Assembly: GCA_023023105.1 (NCBI GenBank)
Contig: CP083824.1
Span: forward strand, 2,542,001 to 2,606,000
DNA length: 64,000 nucleotides
Source: Enterobacter ludwigii
GTDB lineage: Bacteria > Pseudomonadota > Gammaproteobacteria > Enterobacterales > Enterobacteriaceae
Reading direction: 5' to 3'
Part shown: positions 48,591-59,470 of the stretch, piece by piece
Layout: the number at the start of each line of letters is the position of its first letter
Numbering within the stretch: the first letter of the stretch is position 1
Position numbers and translations under genes: made by a program
The notes under the pieces: generated by a model
Told to the model about the DNA's origin: nothing
Databases searched by the model: none
The model's input: the letters and a program-made list of their open reading frames with translations, nothing else

Positions 48591-49997
48591 TTACTCATCC
48601 GGCAGCAGCCTCCAGCGCGGGTCGTCGTTGGGTAATGCGACCAGCGGTTGCACCACAATAAGCGTGATCTCATTGGAAGAGACGCGCTGGCCTTTCTCAT
48701 CTTCTACCACTGCCGACAAGTGCCAGCGGTTAGTTGCCCCTTCCCGGCTATCCCAGGCAGGCATAATCACACTCCAGCCATCGCCGCTGTTACTTTTCGC
48801 CGGTGATGTCAGGCTCAATGCCTGGGTATCACCCTGCCAGTGGATCTGACGAATACCATGCGTGCTGCGAATTTGTAGCTTCAGCATCACGGTCTCGCCC
48901 CCTTTCAGATCCCACGGTGGCGTCGCCAGATACACTGATAACGTTTTGCGTTGGCGGAACTCCATAACCGGCAGGTTGTCCCGCTCAGGCGAGTCGTAGC
49001 GGCTCCCGCGCAGGGAGCGCGTGGCGGCGACTTCTCCGGCAGAGATCTGCTTTATAAGCGGTACGCCGAAGCGATAGTTAAGCTTCAGTCCGAGATTATT
49101 TTGACTGACGCCACTCTCTCCCTGCTTATGGGCGGCCGTCAATGTGACCAGCGGAACAGGGGTATAGTTGAGCCCCAGATTTACCGCGACAGGGTTGTGA
49201 TAGCCGGTTCCGGTGTTGAACAGGTCGACGTTATCGCCAAAGTATTGCTCGAAGCTAACGCTGGTGTTCAGATGATGGAACCACGGCAACCAGGCTTTGG
49301 CGGTGACATCATACCCGCGCGCCATGCGCTGCTCCTGAACGTCCGAGCTGTCACGCCAGCTGGCAAACGGCTGATAGTAGTTAGCAGACAGACGCAGATT
49401 TTCACCCCACGCTTCCGCGCCCAGCCCGGCACGCTGCAGGCCTTCATCCAGCAGGTTATCGTAAAACGTGTTGTAGCCCAGTAACCACTTGCCGGCGATC
49501 CAGCGCTGACCTACCCCGGCGTTACTGACCAGGCCATCCGTCTGCTGCGTCACGCCAAACTGGCTCCAGCTCAGGTAACGGTTGTTATCATTCCAGGGGA
49601 TAAACCAGCTCCCGCTACTGCCGTTAAATTTACCTTCGTCATTCACCAGCAAGTTTACGCTGGCGTTACCCCACGGGGAGAGCCAGGATTCAATCTGCTG
49701 GTTCACTTCCCCACTCACCGCATCACGTACCTGACCAAACGCAAACTGGCGCGCCTGCTCGCCCGTGGTCAGACCGTTATCGGTCATACTGGCTTCACCA
49801 AACGCTTTTGCCATTTCGGCCAGGTGTTTTTCTCCCTCGCCAGTTGGGGAGGCCATACCGAGATCGGGCAAACTATCCCCGTTGTTATCAAAGGGATTTT
49901 CTGCCTGTTGCATAAAGGAATTCGGGGCACCGTGAACGGCTCCCGCCGTAAGAAGGGGGAGTAATAACAGAAAGCGAATGCAGGACGATACAGCCAT
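48591..49997 (-). CDS. ychO: Inverse autotransporter/invasin-like protein YchO
   Basis: 468 residues from ATG 49997 (E. coli about 464). Signal peptide to AVHG, cut before APNSF. The central part is the intimin/invasin-type 12-stranded beta-barrel domain (SWLSPWGNASVNL, NNRYLSWSQFGV, AGKWLLGYNTFYDNLL, GYHNPVAVNLGLNYTPVPL). It ends with a single Ig-like domain (LKGGETVMLKLQIRSTHG to ITLIVVQP). Short compared with true intimins; no lectin domain. Outer membrane; role in adhesion reported in pathogenic E. coli. Confidence 0.9.
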   Translation of the reverse strand: MAVSSCIRFLLLLPLLTAGAVHGAPNSFMQQAENPFDNNGDSLPDLGMASPTGEGEKHLAEMAKAFGEASMTDNGLTTGEQARQFAFGQVRDAVSGEVNQQIESWLSPWGNASVNLLVNDEGKFNGSSGSWFIPWNDNNRYLSWSQFGVTQQTDGLVSNAGVGQRWIAGKWLLGYNTFYDNLLDEGLQRAGLGAEAWGENLRLSANYYQPFASWRDSSDVQEQRMARGYDVTAKAWLPWFHHLNTSVSFEQYFGDNVDLFNTGTGYHNPVAVNLGLNYTPVPLVTLTAAHKQGESGVSQNNLGLKLNYRFGVPLIKQISAGEVAATRSLRGSRYDSPERDNLPVMEFRQRKTLSVYLATPPWDLKGGETVMLKLQIRSTHGIRQIHWQGDTQALSLTSPAKSNSGDGWSVIMPAWDSREGATNRWHLSAVVEDEKGQRVSSNEITLIVVQPLVALPNDDPRWRLLPDE

Positions 49998-50174
49998 CAA
50001 CGTCGGGTTTAGCGCCTGGGTTTTGTTAAAGACGCTCTTACCTTAACGCTATTAAGAAAGAATTGCAGCCTTACGGGAAATTTCAGGAATATCCTGAAGT
50101 TTATTGTCGGCTGTAGACGGCGTAAACTCGGTAAACCCTATATTATTCGTGCCTTTTTAAGAACAGGAGTCAAC

Positions 50175-50528
50175 ATGCAGAAGATAGTGATCATCGCCAA
50201 CGGTGCGGCTTACGGCAGCGAATCCCTTTTTAACAGCCTGCGTCTGGCTATCGCACTCCGCGATAAAGAGAGCGAACTGGAGTTACGGCTCTTTTTAATG
50301 TCGGACGCGGTCACTGCCGGGCTGAAGGGACAGAAACCTGCAGAAGGCTACAACATTCAGCAAATGCTGGAGATCCTCACCGCGCAAAATGTGCCGGTGA
50401 AGCTGTGCAAGACCTGCACCGACGGCCGCGGCATTACCGGGCTGCCGCTGATTGATGGTGTAGAGATTGGTACGCTGGTTGAGCTGGCCGAGTGGACGCT
50501 GTCCGCCGATAAAGTATTAACTTTTTAA
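50175..50528 (+). CDS. ychN: DsrE/F-like protein YchN
   Basis: 117 residues (E. coli 117). DsrE-fold sulfur-relay-type protein that forms a hexamer in E. coli. Conserved Cys in LCKTCTDGRGI are its likely active residues. Function unknown but a sulfur-transfer role is suspected from family. Divergent from ychO. Ribosome-binding site CAGGAG. Confidence 0.93.
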   Translation: MQKIVIIANGAAYGSESLFNSLRLAIALRDKESELELRLFLMSDAVTAGLKGQKPAEGYNIQQMLEILTAQNVPVKLCKTCTDGRGITGLPLIDGVEIGTLVELAEWTLSADKVLTF

Positions 50529-50634
50529 TAATAAACCCGTAAAAATATTATTTTCTTATGGACGCGGTTTCAGCATCAAGTTTACCTGCAAGGTTGCCGA
50601 TAGGCATGGAAACAACACAGCAGGTATTTCACTT

Positions 50635-52419
50635 ATGTTCAGATCGATTCGTGCACGCATCATCGCCGCGACGGCAGGCTGTCTGGTCGTCGCCCTTCTC
50701 CTTAATACCGTTATCAACTTCCAGGTCACGCGTCAGGATAACCAGCAGTCACAGCGCGATATCCTGACCAGCACCAGCGCCAGCCATAACATGGCGATTG
50801 CCGACTGGGTAAAAAGCAAAATGACGGTGATCGCCTCCGCTCAGACCGTGGCGCTGAGTGACGATCCGGTTCCGGTATTCAAACAGCTTGCGCAGGCGGG
50901 GGGATTCACCAACGTCTATGTTGGTTATGCCAGCAAGACAGCCAAATTCTCTGACCCAGCGGGCGTCCCCGCGGATTATGACCCGACCATTCGCCCCTGG
51001 TATCAGCAGGTGGTAAGCCAGGACGCCCCTGTCGTCACCGCACCTTACGTAGATGCCGGTACCGGGAAGCTGGTGGTGACGTTCGCCGTGCCGGTGAAAG
51101 AAAATGGCACCCTGAAAGCCGTGGTAGCAGGCGATGTGGCCATGGATAGCGTGGTCGCTAACGTGCGCGGGATCCATCCGACCCCGGCAAGTAGTGGATT
51201 ACTTCTGACCAGCGATGGCACCGTGATTGCCGCCAATGATCCGGCGCTGACGCTTAAACCGTTTGCCGAGACGATCAAAGGTATCGATTTTGCGGCGCTG
51301 AAAAGCGGTAATCCGGTTGTCGGCACATTCGATGACAAAGAAAAAACCTTTGTTGCGACGGCCGTGTCAGGCACTAACTGGATGTTAGTTGTCGCCCTCG
51401 ACAATGGCGATGCGACATCCGGCATGCGTTCCCTGCTTAAAGCGTCGGCTATCTCGCTGGTGATCCTGGCTCTGCTGAGCGCCGCTATTGTTCACTTCCT
51501 GATTGCCCGTCTGCTGAAGCGACTGTCTGACATCCGCGACGCGATGCACAACATTGCTAACGGGACTAACGACCTGTCGCAGCGCCTGCCGGATGATGGT
51601 GAAGACGAAGTCGCGCAGATTGCACAAGCGTTTAACGCCTTCAGCGATAAACTCTCCGTCGTCATGGTACAGCTCCGTGATGCCAGCGCATCGGTGAAAA
51701 ATGCCGCGCAGGAAATTGCGGCTGGTAACCAGGATCTTTCCGGACGCACCGAGCAGGCGGCATCCAGCCTGCGAGAGACCGCCAGTGCCGTGGAGCAGAT
51801 CACCGCCTCCGTGACGCAGTCGAATGAGTCTGCAGCAGAAGCCAACGACCAGGCGAGCAAAGCCTCAGCGGCCGCGGCGCGCGGTGGTGAGGTGGTGTCG
51901 CAGGCAATCAGTACCATGCAGTCCATCGAAGTGGCATCCGCAAAAATTGGCGATATCACCAGCGTAATTGACGGCATTGCCTTCCAGACCAATATTCTGG
52001 CGTTGAACGCCTCGGTGGAAGCAGCACGAGCCGGGGAACAAGGGCGTGGGTTTGCCGTGGTGGCAGGAGAGGTGCGTAACCTGGCAAGCCGTAGCGCTCA
52101 GGCGGCGAAAGAGATCAAATCGCTTATCGATTCCACCACTGACAGCGTGGCAACGGGCTCCCGTTACGTGCATCTGGCAGGGGAAAGCATGAATGAAATC
52201 CGCGCCAGCATCGGCAGCGTCTCGGGCATCATGCGTGAAATCTCCATCGCCACCAGCGAGCAGATGAAGGGTATCCATGAGATCAACCATGCGGTAACCC
52301 ATCTCGACAGAATGGTACAGCAGAACGCCGAGCTGGTTGTGCAATCCGCCGCCGCCGCGGGCGCCCTGCAGAGCCAGGCGGGTGACCTTGCTGAAACCGC
52401 CGGACATTTCCGCATTTAA
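50635..52419 (+). CDS. Methyl-accepting chemotaxis protein (Cache sensor)
   Basis: 594 residues. N-terminal helix IIAATAGCLVVALLLNTVI, periplasmic dCache_1 domain with the DPTIRPWYQQV signature (amino-acid-type Cache), second helix AISLVILALLSAAIVHFLI, HAMP and the long cytoplasmic coiled coil. The hairpin tip is IAFQTNILALNASVEAARAGEQGRGFAVVAGEVRNLA, essentially invariant. It ends TAGHFRI and lacks the NWETF pentapeptide for CheR/CheB, so its methylation would depend on high-abundance receptors. E. coli K-12 has no chemoreceptor here; an accessory gene between ychN and chaC. Confidence 0.92.
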   Translation: MFRSIRARIIAATAGCLVVALLLNTVINFQVTRQDNQQSQRDILTSTSASHNMAIADWVKSKMTVIASAQTVALSDDPVPVFKQLAQAGGFTNVYVGYASKTAKFSDPAGVPADYDPTIRPWYQQVVSQDAPVVTAPYVDAGTGKLVVTFAVPVKENGTLKAVVAGDVAMDSVVANVRGIHPTPASSGLLLTSDGTVIAANDPALTLKPFAETIKGIDFAALKSGNPVVGTFDDKEKTFVATAVSGTNWMLVVALDNGDATSGMRSLLKASAISLVILALLSAAIVHFLIARLLKRLSDIRDAMHNIANGTNDLSQRLPDDGEDEVAQIAQAFNAFSDKLSVVMVQLRDASASVKNAAQEIAAGNQDLSGRTEQAASSLRETASAVEQITASVTQSNESAAEANDQASKASAAAARGGEVVSQAISTMQSIEVASAKIGDITSVIDGIAFQTNILALNASVEAARAGEQGRGFAVVAGEVRNLASRSAQAAKEIKSLIDSTTDSVATGSRYVHLAGESMNEIRASIGSVSGIMREISIATSEQMKGIHEINHAVTHLDRMVQQNAELVVQSAAAAGALQSQAGDLAETAGHFRI

Positions 52420-52428
52420 TTTTATCCC

Positions 52429-52458
52429 GGCGCGCGTTTAGCGGGTAAAACGCGCGCC
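52429..52458 (+). terminator. Hairpin after the chemoreceptor gene
   Basis: 11-bp stem GGCGCGCGTTT / AAACGCGCGCC with a 8-base loop (AGCGGGTA). The T run (ATTTTT) starts only several bases later, so termination may be partial. Confidence 0.6.
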
Positions 52459-52630
52459 AGCTGAAATTTTTAGGGATTTTGTCATTTTTGTTTAATCGTT
52501 ATGCCATTTTTTGATCAAAATCAGCATCCCGGCCCCTCCCCTTTGGTGTTATGCCATGAGTGAATTGTGAACAATATCACGCTCGGATATGGCAGCAGGG
52601 AGAGCGTTGTTTAAGACTACGGGGTAAAAA

Positions 52631-52870
52631 ATGGCACTGGTAAAAACAAGTTTGAAACTGTTTGGCGGGGATACGGTAGTGGTTCGTTGTTCAGAGCGCT
52701 GCCGTATTCATCTGATGAGTTCAAAAGCACAAAAACAATCGCAGGCAGATATTCTGACCGTGCAGGATGATAAAGCCTGGCTTACGGTGCCCTATACCGG
52801 CACGTGGGATGTGTTGATCGACAGCCACAGTCAGTCACTGGAGCATTCTGTCAGCTACGTAGCAGCATAA
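52631..52870 (+). CDS. DUF1883-like small protein
   Basis: 79 residues, MALVKTSLKLFGGDTVVVRCSERCRIHLMSSKAQKQ at the start and WDVLIDSHSQSLEHSVSYV at the end. Resembles DUF1883 proteins, small beta-rich proteins without known function; recognition is from pattern only. No signal peptide or membrane segment. The start has weak ribosome-binding context (GGGGTAAAAA). It stands between the chemoreceptor and chaC. Confidence 0.7.
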   Translation: MALVKTSLKLFGGDTVVVRCSERCRIHLMSSKAQKQSQADILTVQDDKAWLTVPYTGTWDVLIDSHSQSLEHSVSYVAA

Positions 52871-52900
52871 CATTAAACGCCCGGCGAGCCGGGCGTATTC

Positions 52901-53596
52901 TCAGGCAAAACCCGGTCGCAGCGAGCTGTTGAGCAGGTTCCCTTCCAGAAGTGCCTTCACCTTCACCACCAGTTCGTTCAGACAGTCGTCCTTCATACCG
53001 AGGCGGGTCAGCTCGTCATCAAGAGAGAAGAGATACTGCGCGTTAGTACCCAGCGGGCCACTGGCGGCAGCAATCAGCGGGGCAATTACCTGCGTACGGG
53101 TATCCGCTTCATACAGCGGATGGCGAGGATCCATAATAAAGACCAGCGCATTAACGGTACGTCCGTCGTCCAGTTCCAGCTTGCACCAGCTCGGCATATA
53201 GCAGCCGGTAATCATCTCGCGCTTCCAGAGCAGCGTGAGCTCCTCTTCCAGCGTGGCGTCCGGGAGGCGATATGCCACGCCCGTGGTGCGTCCGCCCTCT
53301 TTCAGTGCAAGCATGCGCCCAGGTTGACACGCACTGCCACGCCCGGCCGTCAGACGCAGGCAAAATGCGCGGTGCCAGCCCGGCAGCGTTCCCGTTGCCG
53401 ATTCGACAAATTCCAGAGCCGGGTTCCACATCAGAGAGCCGTAGCCAAAAATCCATACCGGGCCATCATCCGGACGGCAGGCAAGCGTGGCAGCGAGTGA
53501 CGCCGCACGTTGTTCAGCCGACCAGAGAAGCGATTCCTCAATAGCACCAAATGCCGTCTTACAATCTGCCTTCATTAAGAAATCACGCGTTAACAC
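52901..53596 (-). CDS. chaC: Glutathione-specific gamma-glutamylcyclotransferase ChaC
   Basis: 231 residues from GTG 53596 (ribosome-binding site GGAGG), equal to E. coli; upstream in-frame codons discarded. Cyclotransferase fold with the substrate loop FGYGSLMWNP and WKREMITGCY. It cleaves glutathione to 5-oxoproline and Cys-Gly. Next to chaB and chaA as in E. coli but chaC and chaB are separated by about 177 bases. Confidence 0.94.
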   Translation of the reverse strand: MLTRDFLMKADCKTAFGAIEESLLWSAEQRAASLAATLACRPDDGPVWIFGYGSLMWNPALEFVESATGTLPGWHRAFCLRLTAGRGSACQPGRMLALKEGGRTTGVAYRLPDATLEEELTLLWKREMITGCYMPSWCKLELDDGRTVNALVFIMDPRHPLYEADTRTQVIAPLIAAASGPLGTNAQYLFSLDDELTRLGMKDDCLNELVVKVKALLEGNLLNSSLRPGFA

Positions 53597-53773
53597 TTTA
53601 CACCTCCGCCACTGCATGCTTCCTTGCGACATCTGTAATTCGCCTTCCCGGCCTTAGGTGCTGGTCATTTTGCCAGCAGTTAAATAACGATAAGCAATTA
53701 GCGGACCAGTTGCAATACAACGGAAGTTCAACCGCCTGAAAAGTCAAAATGAAGGCAGCGAATTATTTCACGG

Positions 53774-54004
53774 CTATTTCTTTTTATGCCATTTATCGTC
53801 GTCTCCTTTCTCATATTCATGTTTTACGGCGGCCCAGGCGACTTTGTGCGCCGTCTCTTCACGGCTGGCATCATCCCGGCGATCGTCCTTATCTTTGTAT
53901 TGTTCCCAGGCGCTATTAAACGCTTCTTTGTAGATATCCTGCGCGTGGGCGGGCAGCACGTTTTGCACGTTATCGGGTAATTCGCGTTTCGTTTTATAGG
54001 GCAT
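53774..54004 (-). CDS. chaB: ChaB
   Basis: 76 residues from ATG 54004 (E. coli 76); a GTG one codon earlier is possible. Small charged protein (MPYKTKRELPDNVQNVLPAHAQDIYKEAFNSAWEQY, ...KGDDDKWHKK). Named for cation transport because it neighbours chaA, but its direct role is unproven. Divergent from chaA. Confidence 0.94.
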   Translation of the reverse strand: MPYKTKRELPDNVQNVLPAHAQDIYKEAFNSAWEQYKDKDDRRDDASREETAHKVAWAAVKHEYEKGDDDKWHKKK

Positions 54005-54274
54005 CACTGACCTCTCTTTTGGCTAAAGAGATAAGTGTGGACGACGATATGGCATGGTGCCACCCGGCAATAATTTATGAGGACATTATATTTTTAATAC
54101 ATTGTTATTTAATGACTAATAAACAAAGACTCTGCATTTTACCCATCAAGAAACAAAATTATGACAAAGGGTAAAATTAAGTAAAAAATAAAGGGTATTT
54201 AACAGAGATCTGTTAGTTTAATGACCTCAAAAATCTATCTATAATTACAAGCACCTGCATTGATGGAGAAGCAC

Positions 54275-55375
54275 ATGACAGCAACACACGAGGCGGTAAA
54301 GACCCGCCACAAGGAGACGTCACTCATTTTCCCGGTTCTGGCACTGGCTGTGCTGCTCTTCTGGGGAAGCAGTCAGTCACTGCCAGTGGTGGTTGGTATC
54401 AATATTCTTGCTCTGGTTGGTATTTTAACCAGCGCTTTTAGCGTCGTTCGCCATGCCGACGTATTAGCCCACCGTCTGGGCGAGCCGTACGGTTCGTTAA
54501 TTCTTAGTCTTTCCGTTGTTATCCTCGAAGTTAGCCTGATCTCTGCGCTGATGGCGACCGGTGATGCCGCCCCGACGCTGATGCGCGATACGCTCTACTC
54601 AATCATTATGATTGTGACGGGCGGTCTGGTGGGCTTCTCACTGTTATTGGGTGGTCGTAAATTCGCGACCCAGTATATGAACCTGTTCGGCATTAAACAG
54701 TATCTGATTGCCCTCTTCCCGCTGGCAATTATCGTGCTGGTGTTCCCGATGGCGCTGCCGGGTGCAAACTTTTCCACCGGTCAGGCATTGTTGGTTGCGC
54801 TGATTTCCGCGGCCATGTACGGCGTATTCCTGCTGATTCAGACCAAAACGCACCAGAGTCTGTTTGTGTATGAGCATGAAGACGACAGCGACGATGACGA
54901 CCCGCATCACGGTAAACCGTCGGCCCACAGCAGCGCGTGGCACACGGTTTGGCTGATCGTGCATCTGATTGCGGTTATCGCGGTTACCAAGATGAACGCC
55001 AATCCGCTGGAGACGCTGTTAACCGAGTTGAACGCGCCGGTGGCCTTTACCGGCTTCCTGGTAGCGCTGTTGATTCTGTCCCCTGAAGGACTGGGCGCGC
55101 TGAAAGCGGTACTGAATAATCAGGTGCAACGCGCAATGAACCTGTTCTTCGGCTCCGTGCTGGCGACGATTTCGCTTACCGTTCCGGTGGTGACGTTGAT
55201 TGCGTTTATGACGGGTAACGAGCTGCAGTTTGCGCTGGGTGCGCCAGAGATGATCGTGATGGTGGCATCACTGTTGTTGTGTCAGATTTCGTTCTCGACC
55301 GGACGTACCAATGTGCTGAACGGCGCGGCGCATATGGCGTTGTTTATTGCGTATCTGATGACGATATTTGCGTAG
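54275..55375 (+). CDS. chaA: Sodium-potassium/proton antiporter ChaA
   Basis: 366 residues from ATG 54275 (E. coli 366). Ca2+/H+ antiporter (CaCA) family with about eleven helices. The two alpha-repeats carry LGEPYGSLILSLSVVILEVSLISALM and LLILSPEGLGALKAVLNN with the key acidic residues. An acidic cytoplasmic loop, EHEDDSDDDDPHHGKP, follows helix 6. It exports Na+, K+ and Ca2+ at alkaline pH. Confidence 0.96.
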   Translation: MTATHEAVKTRHKETSLIFPVLALAVLLFWGSSQSLPVVVGINILALVGILTSAFSVVRHADVLAHRLGEPYGSLILSLSVVILEVSLISALMATGDAAPTLMRDTLYSIIMIVTGGLVGFSLLLGGRKFATQYMNLFGIKQYLIALFPLAIIVLVFPMALPGANFSTGQALLVALISAAMYGVFLLIQTKTHQSLFVYEHEDDSDDDDPHHGKPSAHSSAWHTVWLIVHLIAVIAVTKMNANPLETLLTELNAPVAFTGFLVALLILSPEGLGALKAVLNNQVQRAMNLFFGSVLATISLTVPVVTLIAFMTGNELQFALGAPEMIVMVASLLLCQISFSTGRTNVLNGAAHMALFIAYLMTIFA

Positions 55376-55399
55376 TCTTTTTACCATGCCCCATAAAAA

Positions 55400-55417
55400 A
55401 ACCCGCCGAAGCGGGTT
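55400..55417. terminator. Bidirectional chaA/kdsA terminator
   Basis: Stem AACCCGC / GCGGGTT with loop CGAA, preceded by A7 and followed by T7. kdsA ends 7 bases further on. Confidence 0.93.
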
Positions 55418-55423
55418 TTTTTA

Positions 55424-56287
<864 letters not shown>

Positions 56288-56314
56288 TTATTCAGGTGTG
56301 AATCGGAATTAAGA

Positions 56315-57124
56315 TTAATGCAGTGTAATTTGTTTGTGCGAGATCGCGTTGATCTGCGCGCGAATCATTTCGCTAATCGGATCTTCCGGACATTGTTCCA
56401 CGAAATAACTCAAATCATTCAGCGCGACGTGTTCACAATCGAGCTGAGCATAAATAAGCCCACGGTCGCGAATTTCATACGGATCTTCCGGATTAAACTG
56501 CAGCAGCACTTCACTGGCACGCAAAGCCAGTTCCATCTGACGCTCTTCCATCAGCGCTGATTTCAGCGTATCCAGCAGCTTGCGGATCACTTCTGAGTTA
56601 TCCGCCTCGTCGAGATCTTCGTTAAAAAGCTCGGCCACCGGGCTGATATTGCCTTTCAGCCAGACGTCCAGCGTATGCTCATCCAGCGTGTCGCCGTTAA
56701 ACGGATTAATGAGCCACATCTCACCATCCAGCCACTCGGCACGCAGTATCATCTGCGTCGGGAAAATGACCGGCACCAGTGGAATATCCAGACGGTGTGC
56801 GACCCACAGCAAAATAGAGCCCAGCGCAACGGCGCTGCCCTGACGATTCTTTAAGACCTGGTCCAGCCATAATGCGTCAGACAGGCGATACACGCCACGC
56901 GTATCGCAGAAACCCCATTCGCCGTAGAAAAGTTCCAGAAGCTTCTCTAATTGCCAGTCCTGCGGACGCGCCTGATTGATCTCTTCACGCGCCAGGCTGA
57001 CCAGATTTTCCAGCTCATCGTAGACATACTGCGACGTAAAATCGTCACGGATCATCTCCGAAATCAGGATCATGCCATCGCAAAGCGGCACTTTATTAAA
57101 TTCGAAATCGGCTAAGGACTTCAT
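56315..57124 (-). CDS. sirB1: SirB1 family protein (transglutaminase-like fold, TPR)
   Basis: 269 residues (E. coli 269). N-terminal transglutaminase-like domain (RQGSAVALGSILLWVAHRLDIPLVPV) lacking a clear catalytic Cys, and C-terminal tetratricopeptide-like helices (LRASEVLLQFNPEDPYEIRDRGLIYAQLDCEHVALNDL). Originally linked to Salmonella invasion gene regulation (SirB), function unresolved. Followed by kdsA, preceded by sirB2 at 3 bases. Confidence 0.93.
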   Translation of the reverse strand: MKSLADFEFNKVPLCDGMILISEMIRDDFTSQYVYDELENLVSLAREEINQARPQDWQLEKLLELFYGEWGFCDTRGVYRLSDALWLDQVLKNRQGSAVALGSILLWVAHRLDIPLVPVIFPTQMILRAEWLDGEMWLINPFNGDTLDEHTLDVWLKGNISPVAELFNEDLDEADNSEVIRKLLDTLKSALMEERQMELALRASEVLLQFNPEDPYEIRDRGLIYAQLDCEHVALNDLSYFVEQCPEDPISEMIRAQINAISHKQITLH

Positions 57125-57127
57125 GAC

Positions 57128-57520
57128 TTACCCCAGTAACGGTATTCTTGTGGTGGCGAGTTTAATGATGATGTACAGCACCACCAGACCCAGCAGAAAG
57201 GCAATAAATCCCACCTGCTGGCTGCGCGGACGACGACGCCCAAGCGCGATAAAACCCAAAACGATATAGATGATAACGCCAAACAGCTTTTCAGTCAGCC
57301 ATGCGCCTTTATCAGTAAATGGCAGATAGCCGGTCTTCCACATGAGTCCGGCGCCAGTCAGGAACAGAACCGTATCGATACAGTGCGGTGCGACACGCAC
57401 CCAGCGGGCATCCATCAGCGGATTGTTGCTGTAACGCCACCAGTAGCGCACGATGAAAAAACCGATGGTCAGCGCAACGGAAATCAGGTGAGCGGAAATA
57501 AGCACAGTAAACAGGCTCAT
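57128..57520 (-). CDS. sirB2: SirB2 inner-membrane protein
   Basis: 130 residues from ATG 57520 (E. coli 130). Two upstream GTG codons are in frame. The ATG overlaps the prmC stop by one base (TGATG). Four membrane segments (SAHLISVALTIGFFIVRYWW, TVLFLTGAGLMW, LFGVIIYIVLGFIALG, VGFIAFLLGLVVLYIIIKLA). Function unknown. Confidence 0.92.
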   Translation of the reverse strand: MSLFTVLISAHLISVALTIGFFIVRYWWRYSNNPLMDARWVRVAPHCIDTVLFLTGAGLMWKTGYLPFTDKGAWLTEKLFGVIIYIVLGFIALGRRRPRSQQVGFIAFLLGLVVLYIIIKLATTRIPLLG

Positions 57521-58347
57521 CACCACTGCCCCAGCGTCAGACGTTCGTTGCCGCCGTAGTCGCGGCAGGTTTCCACTGCGGTGTAGCCTGCTTGCGTAAA
57601 CAGCGCCCGCACGGCTTCTCCCTGCGTCCAGCCGTGCTCCACCAGCAGCCAGCCGCCGCGAACTAAATGCTTCCGTGACGTTGTCACAATGTGATCAAGA
57701 TCGGCCAGTCCCTCGTTAGCGGCGACCAGGGCCGTCAGCGGTTCGAAACGGACATCTCCCTGCGCAAGATGCGGATCATGTTCGTCAATGTAAGGAGGGT
57801 TGCTGACAATCATCCCAAACGTGTGATTTTCTAGCGCGCTAAACCAGCTGCTGTGCAGTACGGTGACATTAGTCAGGCCGAGCCTGTCCACGTTACGCTT
57901 TGCCAGCGCTACCGCGTCTGGCATCACATCCACTGCCGTCACATCACAGTCCGGGCGTTCACTGGCGAGCGCCAGCGCAATGGCGCCCGTCCCAGTACCT
58001 AGATCGAGGATTCGAGTGGCGCTAGCCGGTAAACGCGCCAGCGCCTGCTCGACCAGACACTCGGTGTCCGGACGTGGGATCAGGGTCGCTGCCGAAACGT
58101 ACAAAGGTAACGACCAGAATTCACGCTCTCCAACCAGATGCGCCACCGGCTCACCGGCCTTACGACGGGCAAGCAGTATGGCGAGTTGCGCCTCCTGCTC
58201 AGAAGCCAGCTGTGTTTCCCCGAAAGCCAGCAGATACGTGCGCGGTTTCCCCGTCACATGCTCAAGCAAGATTTCGGCATCGCGTTTAGGACTCTCACTT
58301 TCTGAAAGCTCACCGACGGCCTGGCGTAACCAGCGCTGGAAATCCAT
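57520..58347 (-). CDS. prmC: Peptide chain release factor N5-glutamine methyltransferase
   Basis: 275 residues (E. coli 277). Rossmann SAM methyltransferase. N-terminal helical recognition domain, SAM loop ILDLGTGTGAIALAL, catalytic NPPY motif (IVSNPPYIDEHD). It methylates the Gln of the GGQ motif in RF1 and RF2. Overlaps prfA by one base, so enzyme and substrate are co-expressed. Confidence 0.96.
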   Translation of the reverse strand: MDFQRWLRQAVGELSESESPKRDAEILLEHVTGKPRTYLLAFGETQLASEQEAQLAILLARRKAGEPVAHLVGEREFWSLPLYVSAATLIPRPDTECLVEQALARLPASATRILDLGTGTGAIALALASERPDCDVTAVDVMPDAVALAKRNVDRLGLTNVTVLHSSWFSALENHTFGMIVSNPPYIDEHDPHLAQGDVRFEPLTALVAANEGLADLDHIVTTSRKHLVRGGWLLVEHGWTQGEAVRALFTQAGYTAVETCRDYGGNERLTLGQW

Positions 58348-59429
58348 TATTCCTGCTCGGACAGCGCCGCCAGCTGATCGGCCTGGTATTCCTGCACAAT
58401 AGGCTCAATCAGCATATCCAGCTTGCCTTCCATCACTTCGTCCAGACGGTAAAGCGTCAGGTTGATGCGGTGGTCGGTCACGCGCCCCTGCGGGAAGTTG
58501 TAGGTGCGGTTACGGTCGCTGCGGTCGCCGCTGCCCAGCAGGTTACGGCGGGTCGACGCTTCTGCCTGCTGGCGTTTTGCCATTTCTGCCGCGTGGATAC
58601 GCGCACCGAGCACGGAAAGCGCTTTGGCTTTGTTTTTATGCTGCGAACGTTCGTCCTGACATTCAACGACAATACCGGTCGGCAGGTGGGTAATACGGAT
58701 GGCGGAGTCGGTGGTGTTAACGTGCTGACCACCCGCTCCGGAGGAACGGAAGGTATCAATACGCAGGTCCGCCGGGTTGATGTCCGGCAGTTCCGCTTCC
58801 GGCAGCTCCGGCATGACCGCAACGGTACAGGCTGACGTATGAATACGCCCCTGCGATTCGGTGGCAGGTACGCGCTGCACACGATGACCGCCAGATTCAA
58901 ACTTGAGACAACCGTATACGCCGTCGCCGCTGATCTTCGCGATCACTTCTTTAAAACCACCATGCTCGCCTTCGTTGGCGCTCATGATCTCCACACGCCA
59001 GCGGCGCGATTCAGCGTAGCGGCTGTACATGCGGAACAGATCCCCGGCAAACAGGGCCGCTTCATCACCGCCGGTACCGGCGCGGACTTCCACAAATGCG
59101 TTACGTTCATCGTCCGGATCTTTCGGCAGCAACAGCACCTGAAGCTGCTGTTCCATCTCTTCCGAACGCGCTTTCGCATCCTGCAACTCTTCCTGCGCCA
59201 TTTCGCGCATTTCAGGGTCATCAAGCATCATCTGCGCAGTTTCAATATCTTCCTGAACCTGTCGCCAGTCAGTAAAGCATTTAGAAACATCACTTAACTG
59301 CGCGTATTCGCGAGAGAGCGCGCGAAAACGTTCCTGGTCCGCAATGGTCCCGGCATCACCGAGCAGCGCCTGTACTTCCTCATGGCGCTCGTGCAGAGCT
59401 TCCAGTTTAGCGACGATAGAAGGCTTCAT
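58347..59429 (-). CDS. prfA: Peptide chain release factor RF1
   Basis: 360 residues (E. coli 360). Reads UAA and UAG through the PxT tripeptide PAT in [20 protein letters not shown] catalytic motif in [16 protein letters not shown]. Between hemA (42 bases upstream) and prmC. Confidence 0.97.
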   Translation of the reverse strand: MKPSIVAKLEALHERHEEVQALLGDAGTIADQERFRALSREYAQLSDVSKCFTDWRQVQEDIETAQMMLDDPEMREMAQEELQDAKARSEEMEQQLQVLLLPKDPDDERNAFVEVRAGTGGDEAALFAGDLFRMYSRYAESRRWRVEIMSANEGEHGGFKEVIAKISGDGVYGCLKFESGGHRVQRVPATESQGRIHTSACTVAVMPELPEAELPDINPADLRIDTFRSSGAGGQHVNTTDSAIRITHLPTGIVVECQDERSQHKNKAKALSVLGARIHAAEMAKRQQAEASTRRNLLGSGDRSDRNRTYNFPQGRVTDHRINLTLYRLDEVMEGKLDMLIEPIVQEYQADQLAALSEQE

Positions 59430-59470
59430 AGGCGTAAGTGCACCTTTTCTTAGAAAATGGGTATAGGGCG

